From positions 186,001 through 250,000 of the forward strand of contig NZ_NWMW01000002.1 of assembly GCF_002351485.1 (NCBI RefSeq): a stretch of DNA of 64,000 bases. The letters run 5' to 3'. The notes beneath the pieces were generated by a model. That model saw only the letters and a list, made by a program, of their open reading frames with translations. It ran no database searches and was not told where the DNA came from. The stretch's first letter is position 1. Every line of letters starts with the position of its first letter. The DNA comes from Sphingomonas spermidinifaciens (GTDB lineage Bacteria > Pseudomonadota > Alphaproteobacteria > Sphingomonadales > Sphingomonadaceae). Shown here one piece after another: positions 56,347 through 64,000 of this stretch. The translations under genes were made by a program, and so were the position numbers.

Positions 56347-59300
56347 CTACCCGTCCAGCGCCCCGCGCACCCGTTCGGCGAGCTGGCGCAGGTTGAACGG
56401 CTTTGGCAACAGCGCCGGCCCGCCGGTGGCGGCGTTGCCCTGTTCGCGCGTATAGCCGCTGGTAAAGAGCACGCGCAGGCCCGGCACGCGCGCTTCGACC
56501 GCATCGGCCAGCTCGCGACCGGTCATGTCGGGCATCACCATGTCGGTGAAGAGCAGGTCGGGCTTGAGGCCAGCGCCGATCGCCGCCAGCGCCTCCGGCC
56601 CGCTCGCCGCGGCATCGACGGCATAGCCGAGGTCGCGCAGCGCCTCGACCGAGAAGCTGCGTACGCGCTCCTCGTCCTCGACCACCAGCACGCGCTCGCC
56701 GGGGCGCGCCTGCGGCAGGTGGGTATTCGGCGGGGCGCGTTCGCCGGGGGTCGACGTCTCCGCGTCGGCCGCGGGCAGGTAGAGATGCACCGCCGTGCCC
56801 TCGCCCGGCGTCGATTCGATGCGGACATGGCCGCCCGACTGGCGCACGAAGCCGAACACCTGGCTGAGGCCGAGGCCGGTGCCCTTGCCCACCGCCTTGG
56901 TGGTGAAGAAGGGCTCGAACGCGCGGCGCACCACATCTGGGGCCATGCCCGCGCCCGTATCGGCGACGCACAGGCGCAGGAAATGGCCGGGCGCGACGCC
57001 GAAGCGTTCGGCCTCCTCGCCATCGACGACATGCTGGCTGGTGGCGATCGACAGCGTGCCGCCGCCGGGCATGGCATCGCGGGCATTGACGGCCAGGTTG
57101 AGGACGACGTTCTCGAGCTGGCTGGGATCGACGACCGCCGGGCGAAGGTCGCCGGCTAGGTTGGTCTCGACGCGGATATCGTCGCCGATCGTGCGGACGA
57201 GCAGGTCGAGCATCCCCGTCACCATGGCGTCGATGTCGATCGGCCGCGGAGCGAGCGGGGTCTGGCGGGCGAAGGCGAGCAGCCGCTGCGTCAGCCCCGC
57301 TGCGCGCGTTGCCCCGTCGCGCGCCGCGGTCAGATAGCGGCCGATATCGGTCGATCCCTGCGCTACGCGCCGTTCCATCAGGTCGAGCGCGCCGATGACG
57401 ACCGCGAGCATGTTGTTGAAGTCGTGCGCGATGCCGCCGGTCAGCTGGCCCACCGCCTCCATCTTCTGCGCCTGGCGCAATTGTTCCTCGGTCGCCATCA
57501 GCTGGCGCGTCCGCTCCTCGACCGCGCGCTCCAGATCCTCGCGCGAGCGGGCGAGCACCTCGCGCGCCTCGACCACGGTCTGGATGTCGGTGGTGGTGCC
57601 GAACCAGCGGGTGATCCGGCCTTCGCTGTCGCGCACCGCGGTTCCGCGGCCCAGCGCCCAGCGATAGGTCGCGCTCGGTGCATGCCAGATGCGATACTCG
57701 ATCTGATATTCGTCGCCGGTCGCGATGCTCGCAGCCCAGGCGGCAACCGCGGCGTCCCGATCATCGGGATGCAGCACCCGGTCCCACGCATCGCCATCGG
57801 TGCTGCCGATCGCACTGCCGGTATAGTCGTACCAGCGGGCGTTGTAGTAATCGACCAGTCCGTCGGGCGAGGCCGCCCAGACCATGTGGTCGATCGAATC
57901 GGTGATCGCGCGGAACTGCGCCTCGCTGTGCCGAAGCGCCGCGACTGCGTTGGCGCGCTCGACCGCATCCCAGGAGATTTCGGCCACCGCCTCGACAAAG
58001 GCGACGTCCTCGGCCGACCAGTCGCGCGGCTCGGCCTGGTTGACGTAGAAGGTGGCGAGCCAGCGGCCCTGGCGCAGCAGCGGCACGCCGATCGCGGCCG
58101 GCGCGAGGCGGCTGACCGCGCTGCCCGTCAGCCCCTTGTCGTCGGCGCAGTCGCCACTGACCAGCGTGCGCCCTGCACGATATTGGCTGGTCATCGACTC
58201 GCCGAGTTCCTCGGCGCTCAGCGTCCCGCGCATCAGCGGCAGCCGGCCGCTGGTCCAGCCCGGTCCGAAGGTCGCGGTGCCGGTGTCGGGCGCCACGCGG
58301 TAGAAGCCGACGCGATCGAGCTTCATGCGCCGCCCCAGCGCTGCTGCGGTCAGCCGCATGATCGCCTCGGGAGTGTCGAGCCCGCGCTGCCGCTCGGCGA
58401 GCGAATAGATGAACGCCTGTGCCTCGGTCGCCTGGCGCAGTTCCTCGGTCGTCGCGCGCGCGGCTTCCTCGGCGGCCTTGCGGCGGGTGATGTCGAAGGT
58501 GATGCCGGGGAAGCGTACCATCGCGCCGCCCTCGCCGCGAAGCGCGCGGCCTTCGGCCATCACCCAGCGCACCGAACCATCGGGCTGTACGAGGCGATAT
58601 TCCTCAGAGAAGGAGGTGCCGTGCAGCAGCGTTGCATCGATCGCCGCGCGCACCCGGTCGGCGTCGTCGGGGTGGATCGCGGCGAAGAAATCGTTCAGCG
58701 GTGCGCCGACTGCGGCCTCTTCCGTGTCGGCGCCGTACAGGCGCGCGAAGCCGCTGTCGGCCGTGACGCGGTCGTTGACGACGTCCCAGTCCCAGATGCC
58801 GACGCCCTGTGCCGCCTGCAGCGCGAGATCGAGGCGCGCCTGGCTTTCCTCCAGCGCCCGTTCGGCCGCCGCGCGCTCGGTGACGTCGGTCGCCTCGATG
58901 AAGATGCGCGTCACCTCGCCGCCGCCGTCGCGGATCGGCTGATAGACGAAGTCGATCACCCGTTCCTCGAGCGGCGCGGCGCCGCCGCGCGCCAGCATCA
59001 CCCTTGCCCCCCAGGCGCGATAGGTCTTGCCCGTCGCGCGGACATTGTCGAGCAGATCGGCGAAACCCTGCTCGACGACCTCGGGCACCGCCTCGCGCAC
59101 CGTGCGGCCAAGGATGTCGCGCCGGCCGATCAGCTCGAGATAGGTGTCGTTCGCCATCTCGAACCGGTGTTCCGGCCCGGCGACCAGCGCGACCGCGCCC
59201 GGCGACTGCTGGAACAGCTCGGTCAGCCGCTCGATCTCGGCGCGGCTGCGGCGCTCGGCCAGGACGAAGCGAGTCGTCTCGTTGCCCTGGTTGAGGATGC

Positions 59301-59739
59301 CGGCGATCCGGCCGAACTCGTCGCGGATCGGGGTGCCCGAATAATTCCAGTAGGTTTCGGTCGGCACCCCGCCGCGGTTCATCATCAAGAGCTGGTCGAA
59401 GCTGGCGAAGGGCGTGCCCTCGCGCATCGCCGTCTCGAACTGCGGCGCGACCACGTCCCAGATGTCGGCCCAGACCTCCGCGCCCCGACGCCCGAGCGCC
59501 CAGGGGTGCCGCTCGGCGGGGATCGCCGACCAGGCATCGTTATAGAGGAGGTAGAAGTCCGGACCCCAGTAGATGGCCATCGGGAAGGAGGAAGCGAGAC
59601 AGAGGTTGAGACTGAAACGCAGCGCCTGCGGCCATGTGTCGGGAGTGCCGAGCGGATGGCCGCGCCAATCCTTCTCGCGGATGCGCGCCGCCATCTCGCC
59701 CGGATGGTCCAGAAAGCGCATTCCTGAATGCATGCTCAT
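56347..59739 (-). CDS. Multi-PAS/GAF hybrid sensor histidine kinase
   Basis: A roughly 1130-residue sensor with no clear membrane helix, so probably cytoplasmic. Domains in order: PAS (about 20-150), PAS (165-300), PAS_3-type (310-430, containing [10 protein letters not shown]), GAF (440-600), PAS (605-730), HisKA (about 760-825) with the phospho-acceptor His772 in [11 protein letters not shown], HATPase (865-985; N-box [11 protein letters not shown]-box GKGTGLGLS) and a receiver domain (1010-1125) with Asp1066 in [11 protein letters not shown]. Such hybrid kinases signal by phosphorelay to a partner not seen here. Several ATG codons exist at the start (59769, 59739, 59733, 59721); 59739 is a compromise, none has a strong ribosome site. 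Confidence 0.88.
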   Translation of the reverse strand: MSMHSGMRFLDHPGEMAARIREKDWRGHPLGTPDTWPQALRFSLNLCLASSFPMAIYWGPDFYLLYNDAWSAIPAERHPWALGRRGAEVWADIWDVVAPQFETAMREGTPFASFDQLLMMNRGGVPTETYWNYSGTPIRDEFGRIAGILNQGNETTRFVLAERRSRAEIERLTELFQQSPGAVALVAGPEHRFEMANDTYLELIGRRDILGRTVREAVPEVVEQGFADLLDNVRATGKTYRAWGARVMLARGGAAPLEERVIDFVYQPIRDGGGEVTRIFIEATDVTERAAAERALEESQARLDLALQAAQGVGIWDWDVVNDRVTADSGFARLYGADTEEAAVGAPLNDFFAAIHPDDADRVRAAIDATLLHGTSFSEEYRLVQPDGSVRWVMAEGRALRGEGGAMVRFPGITFDITRRKAAEEAARATTEELRQATEAQAFIYSLAERQRGLDTPEAIMRLTAAALGRRMKLDRVGFYRVAPDTGTATFGPGWTSGRLPLMRGTLSAEELGESMTSQYRAGRTLVSGDCADDKGLTGSAVSRLAPAAIGVPLLRQGRWLATFYVNQAEPRDWSAEDVAFVEAVAEISWDAVERANAVAALRHSEAQFRAITDSIDHMVWAASPDGLVDYYNARWYDYTGSAIGSTDGDAWDRVLHPDDRDAAVAAWAASIATGDEYQIEYRIWHAPSATYRWALGRGTAVRDSEGRITRWFGTTTDIQTVVEAREVLARSREDLERAVEERTRQLMATEEQLRQAQKMEAVGQLTGGIAHDFNNMLAVVIGALDLMERRVAQGSTDIGRYLTAARDGATRAAGLTQRLLAFARQTPLAPRPIDIDAMVTGMLDLLVRTIGDDIRVETNLAGDLRPAVVDPSQLENVVLNLAVNARDAMPGGGTLSIATSQHVVDGEEAERFGVAPGHFLRLCVADTGAGMAPDVVRRAFEPFFTTKAVGKGTGLGLSQVFGFVRQSGGHVRIESTPGEGTAVHLYLPAADAETSTPGERAPPNTHLPQARPGERVLVVEDEERVRSFSVEALRDLGYAVDAAASGPEALAAIGAGLKPDLLFTDMVMPDMTGRELADAVEARVPGLRVLFTSGYTREQGNAATGGPALLPKPFNLRQLAERVRGALDG

Positions 59740-59853
59740 GCGATGGCGGGGATGCCGGGGACTTGTCAATCACCCAGGTCGGGCGGAGGTCCGCGTCGCT
59801 CGACATGCGTCGGCAAGCGGCTAAGGAAGGGGCAGAGGATGCGGAGAAAATAG

Positions 59854-60861
59854 ATGAAACTGGCTAGCCTGAAAGCGGGGCGCGACGGGCGTCTGGTCGT
59901 CGTGTCGAGCGACCTTGCCTGGTATGCCGATGCGGGGCACATCGCGCCCACGCTGCAGGCGGCGCTCGACGACTGGGACCGGCTCGCGCCCGATCTCGAG
60001 AACCTCGCCACCGACCTCGACCACGAAGTGATCCCGCGCGAGCGGTTCCACGAGCGCGAGGCGGCGTCCCCGCTGCCGCGCGCCTATCAATGGGCCGACG
60101 GCTCTGCATATGTGAACCATGTCGCGCTGGTGCGCCAGGCGCGCGGTGCCGAGATGCCCGAGAGCTTCTGGCACGATCCCTTGATGTATCAGGGCGGCTC
60201 GGACGGGTTCCTGGGGCCGCGCGATCCGATCCCGCTCAAGGACGAGAGCTGGGGCTGCGACCTCGAGGCCGAGGTGGTGGTCGTGACCGGCGACGTGGGT
60301 GCGGGCGCGAGCCGCGAGGAGGCGCTGGCGGCGGTGCGGCTGGTCGGGCTGACCAACGACGTGTCGCTGCGCGGGCTGATCCCCGGCGAACTCGCCAAGG
60401 GGTTCGGCTTTTTCCAGTCGAAGCCGGCTAGTGCCTTTTCGCCGGTGTTCGCGACGCCCGCGTCGCTCGGCGACTGGTGGCGGGACGGCAAGCTCCACCG
60501 GCGCGTCAACGTCGATCTCAACGGCCAGCCCTTCGGCCGGGCCGAGGCGGGGGAGGACATGACCTTCGACTTCGGCACGCTGATCGCCCATGCGGCGAAG
60601 ACGCGCGCACTGGGGGCGGGGACGATCATCGGCTCGGGCACCGTCTCGAACCGCGACGCCGACGGCGGGCCGGGCAAGCCGATCGCAGAGGGCGGCGTCG
60701 GCTATTCGTGCATCGCCGAAATCCGCACGGTCGAGACGATCAAGGACGGCGCGGCGAAGACTCCGTTCCTGAAGGCCGGCGATACGGTGCGCATCTGGGC
60801 CGAGGACGACAAGCACCATTCGATCTTCGGCGCGATCGAGCAGTCGGTAGTGGCCGGCTGA
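59854..60861 (+). CDS. Fumarylacetoacetate hydrolase family protein (paralogue of 37902)
   Basis: A 335-residue FAH-family protein with the same layout as the one at 37902: MKLASLKAGRDGRLVVVSS, LMYQGGSDGFLGP, DLEAEVVVVTGDVGAG with the metal-site Glu pair, LTNDVSLRGL, GFGFFQSKPAS and GTIIGSGTVSNRD. It probably cleaves a beta-diketone or similar acid; tyrosine degradation (fumarylacetoacetate) is one option, but the usual partners (homogentisate dioxygenase, maleylacetoacetate isomerase) are not next to it. It stands alone between the kinase and ygfZ. The relation to the 34-46 kb cluster is by homology only. Confidence 0.88.
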   Translation: MKLASLKAGRDGRLVVVSSDLAWYADAGHIAPTLQAALDDWDRLAPDLENLATDLDHEVIPRERFHEREAASPLPRAYQWADGSAYVNHVALVRQARGAEMPESFWHDPLMYQGGSDGFLGPRDPIPLKDESWGCDLEAEVVVVTGDVGAGASREEALAAVRLVGLTNDVSLRGLIPGELAKGFGFFQSKPASAFSPVFATPASLGDWWRDGKLHRRVNVDLNGQPFGRAEAGEDMTFDFGTLIAHAAKTRALGAGTIIGSGTVSNRDADGGPGKPIAEGGVGYSCIAEIRTVETIKDGAAKTPFLKAGDTVRIWAEDDKHHSIFGAIEQSVVAG

Positions 60862-60865
60862 CCGA

Positions 60866-61603
60866 TCAGGCGGCACTGTCCTCGCGCAGCGCCGCCGCCA
60901 GCCAATCGGGGATCAGGGCGTCGCCCAGGTCCTCGACGCGGCGATGCTCGACCATCAGGCCGAGGTCGGGATAGGCAATCCGTGTTCGTTTCCCCGGCTC
61001 GCCGAGCGGTGCGACGACCAGCCGGCGGTTGACCTTGGCGCGGTGGTGCATTCGCGCGGTATTCTCCTGCCCGACATAGCAGCCTTTGGCGAAACTGACC
61101 CCGTTCAGCTCGCGCGCATTGCATTCGAGCCACAGCGTTTCGCCATCGCCGAGCTCGCTCACCCCCTCGGTCACGCCGAGCGCCAGGCGGTGCGCGCGCC
61201 ACGCATCGCTGGCATTCGCGCCCGCCTCATCCGCCAGCCAGCGATGCCCGAGCGCGGCCAGCCGCGGGTCGGCGGGCTGGTCGAAGCTCGCGGGTGACCA
61301 GTGAACGAAACGCGCCGGCTCCGCCGCGATCGTGATCGCTCGGCGCAGGCGATAGAGCGTCAGTCGCTTCGCCAGCGCCTCCGCCCGCGCCGCCTCGCAA
61401 TCGACAAGCATGTCGTCGCCCTCGGCCCAGAGGAGAAAGTCGAACAGTGCCTTGCCCTGCGGGCTGAGGATTGCGGTCCAGAGCGGCTGCGCCTCGCCGA
61501 GCTCGCGCACGTCATGGGTGACGAGGCCCTGGAGGAAGCCACGCACATCCTCCCCCGACAGGCGGATCAGGCTTCGGTCGGCAAGGTGGGTGGCATCGCT
61601 CAT
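60866..61603 (-). CDS. ygfZ: Folate-binding protein YgfZ/GcvT-like
   Basis: A 245-residue protein of the YgfZ family, related to the glycine cleavage T protein, that helps build or repair some Fe-S enzymes using folate. The KGCYVGQE motif (in FAKGCYVGQENTARMHHR) is diagnostic. RLSGEDVRGFLQGLVTHDV is the folate-binding start region. It is convergent with the FAH gene (gap 4) and divergent from the dihydroorotase gene. Confidence 0.93.
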   Translation of the reverse strand: MSDATHLADRSLIRLSGEDVRGFLQGLVTHDVRELGEAQPLWTAILSPQGKALFDFLLWAEGDDMLVDCEAARAEALAKRLTLYRLRRAITIAAEPARFVHWSPASFDQPADPRLAALGHRWLADEAGANASDAWRAHRLALGVTEGVSELGDGETLWLECNARELNGVSFAKGCYVGQENTARMHHRAKVNRRLVVAPLGEPGKRTRIAYPDLGLMVEHRRVEDLGDALIPDWLAAALREDSAA

Positions 61604-61647
61604 GGTCCGGACGTAAGAGGTCGGCGACGACAGCGAAAGAGGCGGCC

Positions 61648-62973
61648 ATGACCTACGACCTGAAGCTTACCGGCGGCACCGTGCATCTGCCCGGTGGGCC
61701 AGCCAAGGTCGACGTTTTCGTGTCCGGCGGCCGGATCGCGGCGATCGGCGGGTCGGGCGATGCGGGCGAGACGATCGACGTCACCGGCCTCGACGTGCTG
61801 CCCGGCGTCATCGACAGCCAGGTCCATTTCCGCGAGCCCGGCCTCGAGCACAAGGAGGACCTCGAAAGCGGCAGCGTCGCCGCGGTGATGGGCGGCGTGA
61901 CCGCGGTGTTCGAGATGCCGAACACCAACCCCAATACCGACAATGAGGGCGCGATCCTCGACAAGCTGGCGCGCGCGCATCACCGCATGTGGTGCGACCA
62001 CGCCTTCTACGTCGGGGCAACCGGCCAGAATGCCGAGGAATTGCGCGCGCTGGAGCGGATGCCCGGCACCGCGGGGGTCAAGATCTTCATGGGCTCCTCG
62101 ACCGGCAACCTGCTGGTGGCGGAGGACGAGGCGCTGTCGCGCGTCCTCGCCTCCGGCACCCGCCGCGTCGCGATTCATGCCGAGGACGAGGCGCGGATGA
62201 ACGAGCGCGCTGCCGAATACCGGATCAACGGTGACCCGTCCTCACACCCCGTCTGGCGCGACGACGAGAGCGCGATGCTGGCGACGCGCCGCATCCTGCG
62301 GCTGGCGCGGGAAGCCAAGCGGCGCATTCACGTCCTGCACATCTCGACCCCGGCCGAGCTCGAACTGCTCGCGCAGCACAAGGACATCGCCACGTGCGAG
62401 GTGACGCCGCAACACCTGACGCTGGCGGGCGAGGAAGCTTATGCCAAGATCGGCACCTACGCACAGATGAACCCGCCGATCCGCTCGGGCGCGCATCGCG
62501 ACGGGCTGTGGCACTGGATGGGGCAGGGGGTGCCCGACGTGATCGGCTCCGACCACGCGCCGCACACGATTCCGGAGAAGGAGCGCGCCTATCCCGCCAG
62601 CCCCAGCGGGATGCCCGGCGTGCAGACGCTGCTGCCCTTGATGCTGAACCATGTCGCCGAGGGGCGGCTGACGCTCCAGCGGCTGATCGACCTGACCAGC
62701 GCGGGGCCGCAGCGTATCTTCGGCTTGGTGAGGAAGGGGCGGATCGCGATCGGCTACGACGCTGATTTCACCGTCGTCGACCTGAAGCGCCGTTGGACGG
62801 TGAGCGCCGACTGGCTGGCGTCGCGCTGCGGCTGGTCGCCGTTCGAGGGCTGGGACCTGACCGGCAAGCCGATCGGCACGATCATCCGCGGCCGGACGGC
62901 GATGTGGGAGGATGCGCTGGTGGGGACGGCGCAGGGCGAGCCGCTGAAATTCGAAGGGACGGAGTTTATTTAA
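61648..62973 (+). CDS. Dihydroorotase (PyrC/allantoinase-like)
   Basis: A 441-residue class I dihydroorotase or related cyclic amidohydrolase. LPGVIDSQVHFREPGLEHKEDL carries the HxR metal and substrate motif, GVKIFMGSSTGNLLV the carboxylated Lys, and VLHISTPAE, SDHAPHTIPEKERAYP the later His and catalytic Asp. The third reaction of pyrimidine synthesis is the most likely role; length and the HTIPEKE segment fit the bacterial PyrC type that some annotations call pyrC and others allantoinase-like. It stands alone, not beside pyrB, so a catabolic role remains possible. It overlaps the convergent NTF2-like gene by 4 bases. Confidence 0.87.
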   Translation: MTYDLKLTGGTVHLPGGPAKVDVFVSGGRIAAIGGSGDAGETIDVTGLDVLPGVIDSQVHFREPGLEHKEDLESGSVAAVMGGVTAVFEMPNTNPNTDNEGAILDKLARAHHRMWCDHAFYVGATGQNAEELRALERMPGTAGVKIFMGSSTGNLLVAEDEALSRVLASGTRRVAIHAEDEARMNERAAEYRINGDPSSHPVWRDDESAMLATRRILRLAREAKRRIHVLHISTPAELELLAQHKDIATCEVTPQHLTLAGEEAYAKIGTYAQMNPPIRSGAHRDGLWHWMGQGVPDVIGSDHAPHTIPEKERAYPASPSGMPGVQTLLPLMLNHVAEGRLTLQRLIDLTSAGPQRIFGLVRKGRIAIGYDADFTVVDLKRRWTVSADWLASRCGWSPFEGWDLTGKPIGTIIRGRTAMWEDALVGTAQGEPLKFEGTEFI

Positions 62974-63437
62974 GGGGCGGACGCCCCGCCCGTTTCGCGA
63001 ACGGCCTCGAAGGCGGCAAGGTCCAGGAACGCCGTCACCGCGACGATCCGTCCGCCGCGCATCGTGAGGAACCATGCATAGGCGTTGCGATACGTGCCGC
63101 CACGCTTCAGCGGCGCGGTGGCGGTGAAACGGACGATGACCTGATTGCCGGTGGCCGTCACCGATTGCAGCGTCGGAGCAAGCGGCGCGGCGAGCGCGGC
63201 ATTGAAGGGCGCGAGCAGCGCCTCCAGCGCTTGCCGGTCATAGCTGCCCGCCGACGGCCTGCTGCCTTCGATCGTCCAGCGAACATTGGGCGAGAGCAGG
63301 TCGAACACCGTGCCCGTGCCTTGCCGCCATCGCGTAAACGCTTCGCGAACGATCGCGGCGTTCCGCGTTTCGTCGGTCTGGGCGGCAACGGATGCGACGA
63401 TGGCGGTGGGGGCGGGGGCGGGAAGCGCATGGATCAT
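62970..63437 (-). CDS. NTF2/SnoaL-like protein, possibly secreted
   Basis: A 155-residue protein with an NTF2-like fold: IVREAFTRWRQGTGTVFDLLSPNVRWTIEG and GRIVAVTAFLDLAAFEAV are typical SnoaL-like segments. The first 25 residues (MIHALPAPAPTAIVASVAAQ) are hydrophobic and could be a signal peptide. Such proteins include steroid isomerase relatives and polyketide cyclases; many have no known substrate. No operon partner. Confidence 0.82.
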   Translation of the reverse strand: MIHALPAPAPTAIVASVAAQTDETRNAAIVREAFTRWRQGTGTVFDLLSPNVRWTIEGSRPSAGSYDRQALEALLAPFNAALAAPLAPTLQSVTATGNQVIVRFTATAPLKRGGTYRNAYAWFLTMRGGRIVAVTAFLDLAAFEAVRETGGASAP

Positions 63438-63553
63438 GTCGGCATTCTCGCACGCATCCTATGCGGCGGTTAGCTTGATGCTACGCCAGTTTTGCCCGAT
63501 CGTCCGGCTGTCCAGCCATTGCCCCGTCCCCCTTTCGTTCGCATATTCGCGGC

Positions 63554-64000
63554 ATGGCGATCCAGATCCGCACCAGCCTGGCCGAGCCCGAGACCGGGCA
63601 GAGCTTCGTCCCCCATCGCCCGCAGCGCCCACCCAAGGCGGAAGGGGGCAAGCGGTTCAAGCTCGTCAGCGATTACCAACCCTCGGGCGACCAGCCGACC
63701 GCGATCAAGGAACTGGTCGAGGCGGCCGAAGCCGGGGAGCGGGACCAGGTGCTGCTGGGCGTCACCGGCTCGGGCAAGACCTTCACCATGGCCAAGGTGA
63801 TCGAGGCGGTGCAGCGCCCGGCGCTGATCCTTGCCCCCAACAAGATCCTCGCCGCGCAGCTCTATGGCGAATTCAAGTCGTTCTTTCCCGAGAACGCGGT
63901 CGAGTATTTCGTCAGCTATTACGACTATTACCAGCCAGAGGCCTATGTGCCGCGGTCGGACACGTACATCGAGAAGGAAAGCTCGATCAACGAGGCGATC
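63554..64000 (+). CDS. uvrB: UvrABC excinuclease subunit B, N-terminal part
   Basis: The first 149 codons of uvrB; the gene leaves the right edge. [18 protein letters not shown] begins the protein, and [20 protein letters not shown], the Walker [14 protein letters not shown] (about 72-84), [19 protein letters not shown] and [20 protein letters not shown] are diagnostic. UvrB forms the damage-verification complex with UvrA and recruits UvrC in nucleotide excision repair. The N-terminal extension before FKLVSDY (about 35 residues) is longer than in E. coli, as in other alphaproteobacteria. Confidence 0.97.
   Translation, partial: MAIQIRTSLAEPETGQSFVPHRPQRPPKAEGGKRFKLVSDYQPSGDQPTAIKELVEAAEAGERDQVLLGVTGSGKTFTMAKVIEAVQRPALILAPNKILAAQLYGEFKSFFPENAVEYFVSYYDYYQPEAYVPRSDTYIEKESSINEAI

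Overview
The window is a very GC-rich chromosomal segment that reads like a sphingomonad (Sphingomonadales, Alphaproteobacteria). Supporting evidence: the ATP synthase genes in the order H-A-G-D-C without the F0 genes, a TonB-dependent receptor next to catabolic genes, a ferB-ferA pair of the sphingomonad type (ADP-forming feruloyl-CoA synthetase), dense ATGA-coupled operons, and short intergenic palindromes of a type I associate with sphingomonads. No tRNA, rRNA, CRISPR array, transposase or integrase was seen. No stretch of more than 300 bases lacks a gene.

Layout. (1) 1-7596: sugar catabolism. The tail of an amidohydrolase, a Tat-exported GH27 glycosidase, a divergent IclR regulator, then an operon of SDR dehydrogenase, FAH-family hydrolase (carrying a frameshift at a C8 tract), lactonase-type amidohydrolase, aldo/keto reductase and a split UxaA-type dehydratase. 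Together these give every step from a 6-deoxyhexose such as L-fucose or L-rhamnose to pyruvate plus lactate. (2) 7684-11076: a secreted S9 peptidase, rpsD, chorismate mutase and a DUF2256 zinc protein. (3) 11302-15242: a DUF4157 HELTH protein with a Leu/Pro-rich spacer overlapping a lipoprotein gene, a solitary cpaF and an EamA transporter. (4) 15294-20729: atpHAG-lipoprotein-atpDC on the minus strand. (5) 20925-25810: secreted protein, tldD, a zinc-finger gene and typA. (6) 25951-27564: a lower-GC island with a broken gene, a candidate immunity gene and a candidate polymorphic toxin. (7) 27694-32998: DUF72, DUF3616, and the ferBA hydroxycinnamate operon behind a perfect palindromic operator.

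(8) 33134-46521: a hydroxyacid dehydrogenase, then two related LysR regulators framing a catabolic cluster. It holds an extradiol-type VOC dioxygenase, an alpha/beta hydrolase, a cyclase/formamidase-like protein, an FAH hydrolase, a TonB receptor, an MBL hydrolase, a flavin monooxygenase, a cupin, an epimerase/reductase and an SDR. This is the most interesting region: a candidate aromatic (possibly flavonoid-type) degradation system sited beside the ferBA funnel that could take its hydroxycinnamate product. (9) 46581-49942: a fused ATP-grasp/alpha-E protein and a transglutaminase. (10) 50004-64000: housekeeping and mixed genes (DnaJ-like, YihY, fabI, GNAT, aroC, purA, a hybrid histidine kinase, a second FAH paralogue, ygfZ, dihydroorotase, an NTF2-like protein and the start of uvrB).

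All functional names come from reading motifs and remembered family resemblance, not from searches. Start codons were chosen from ribosome-binding sites, operon overlaps and usual family lengths.
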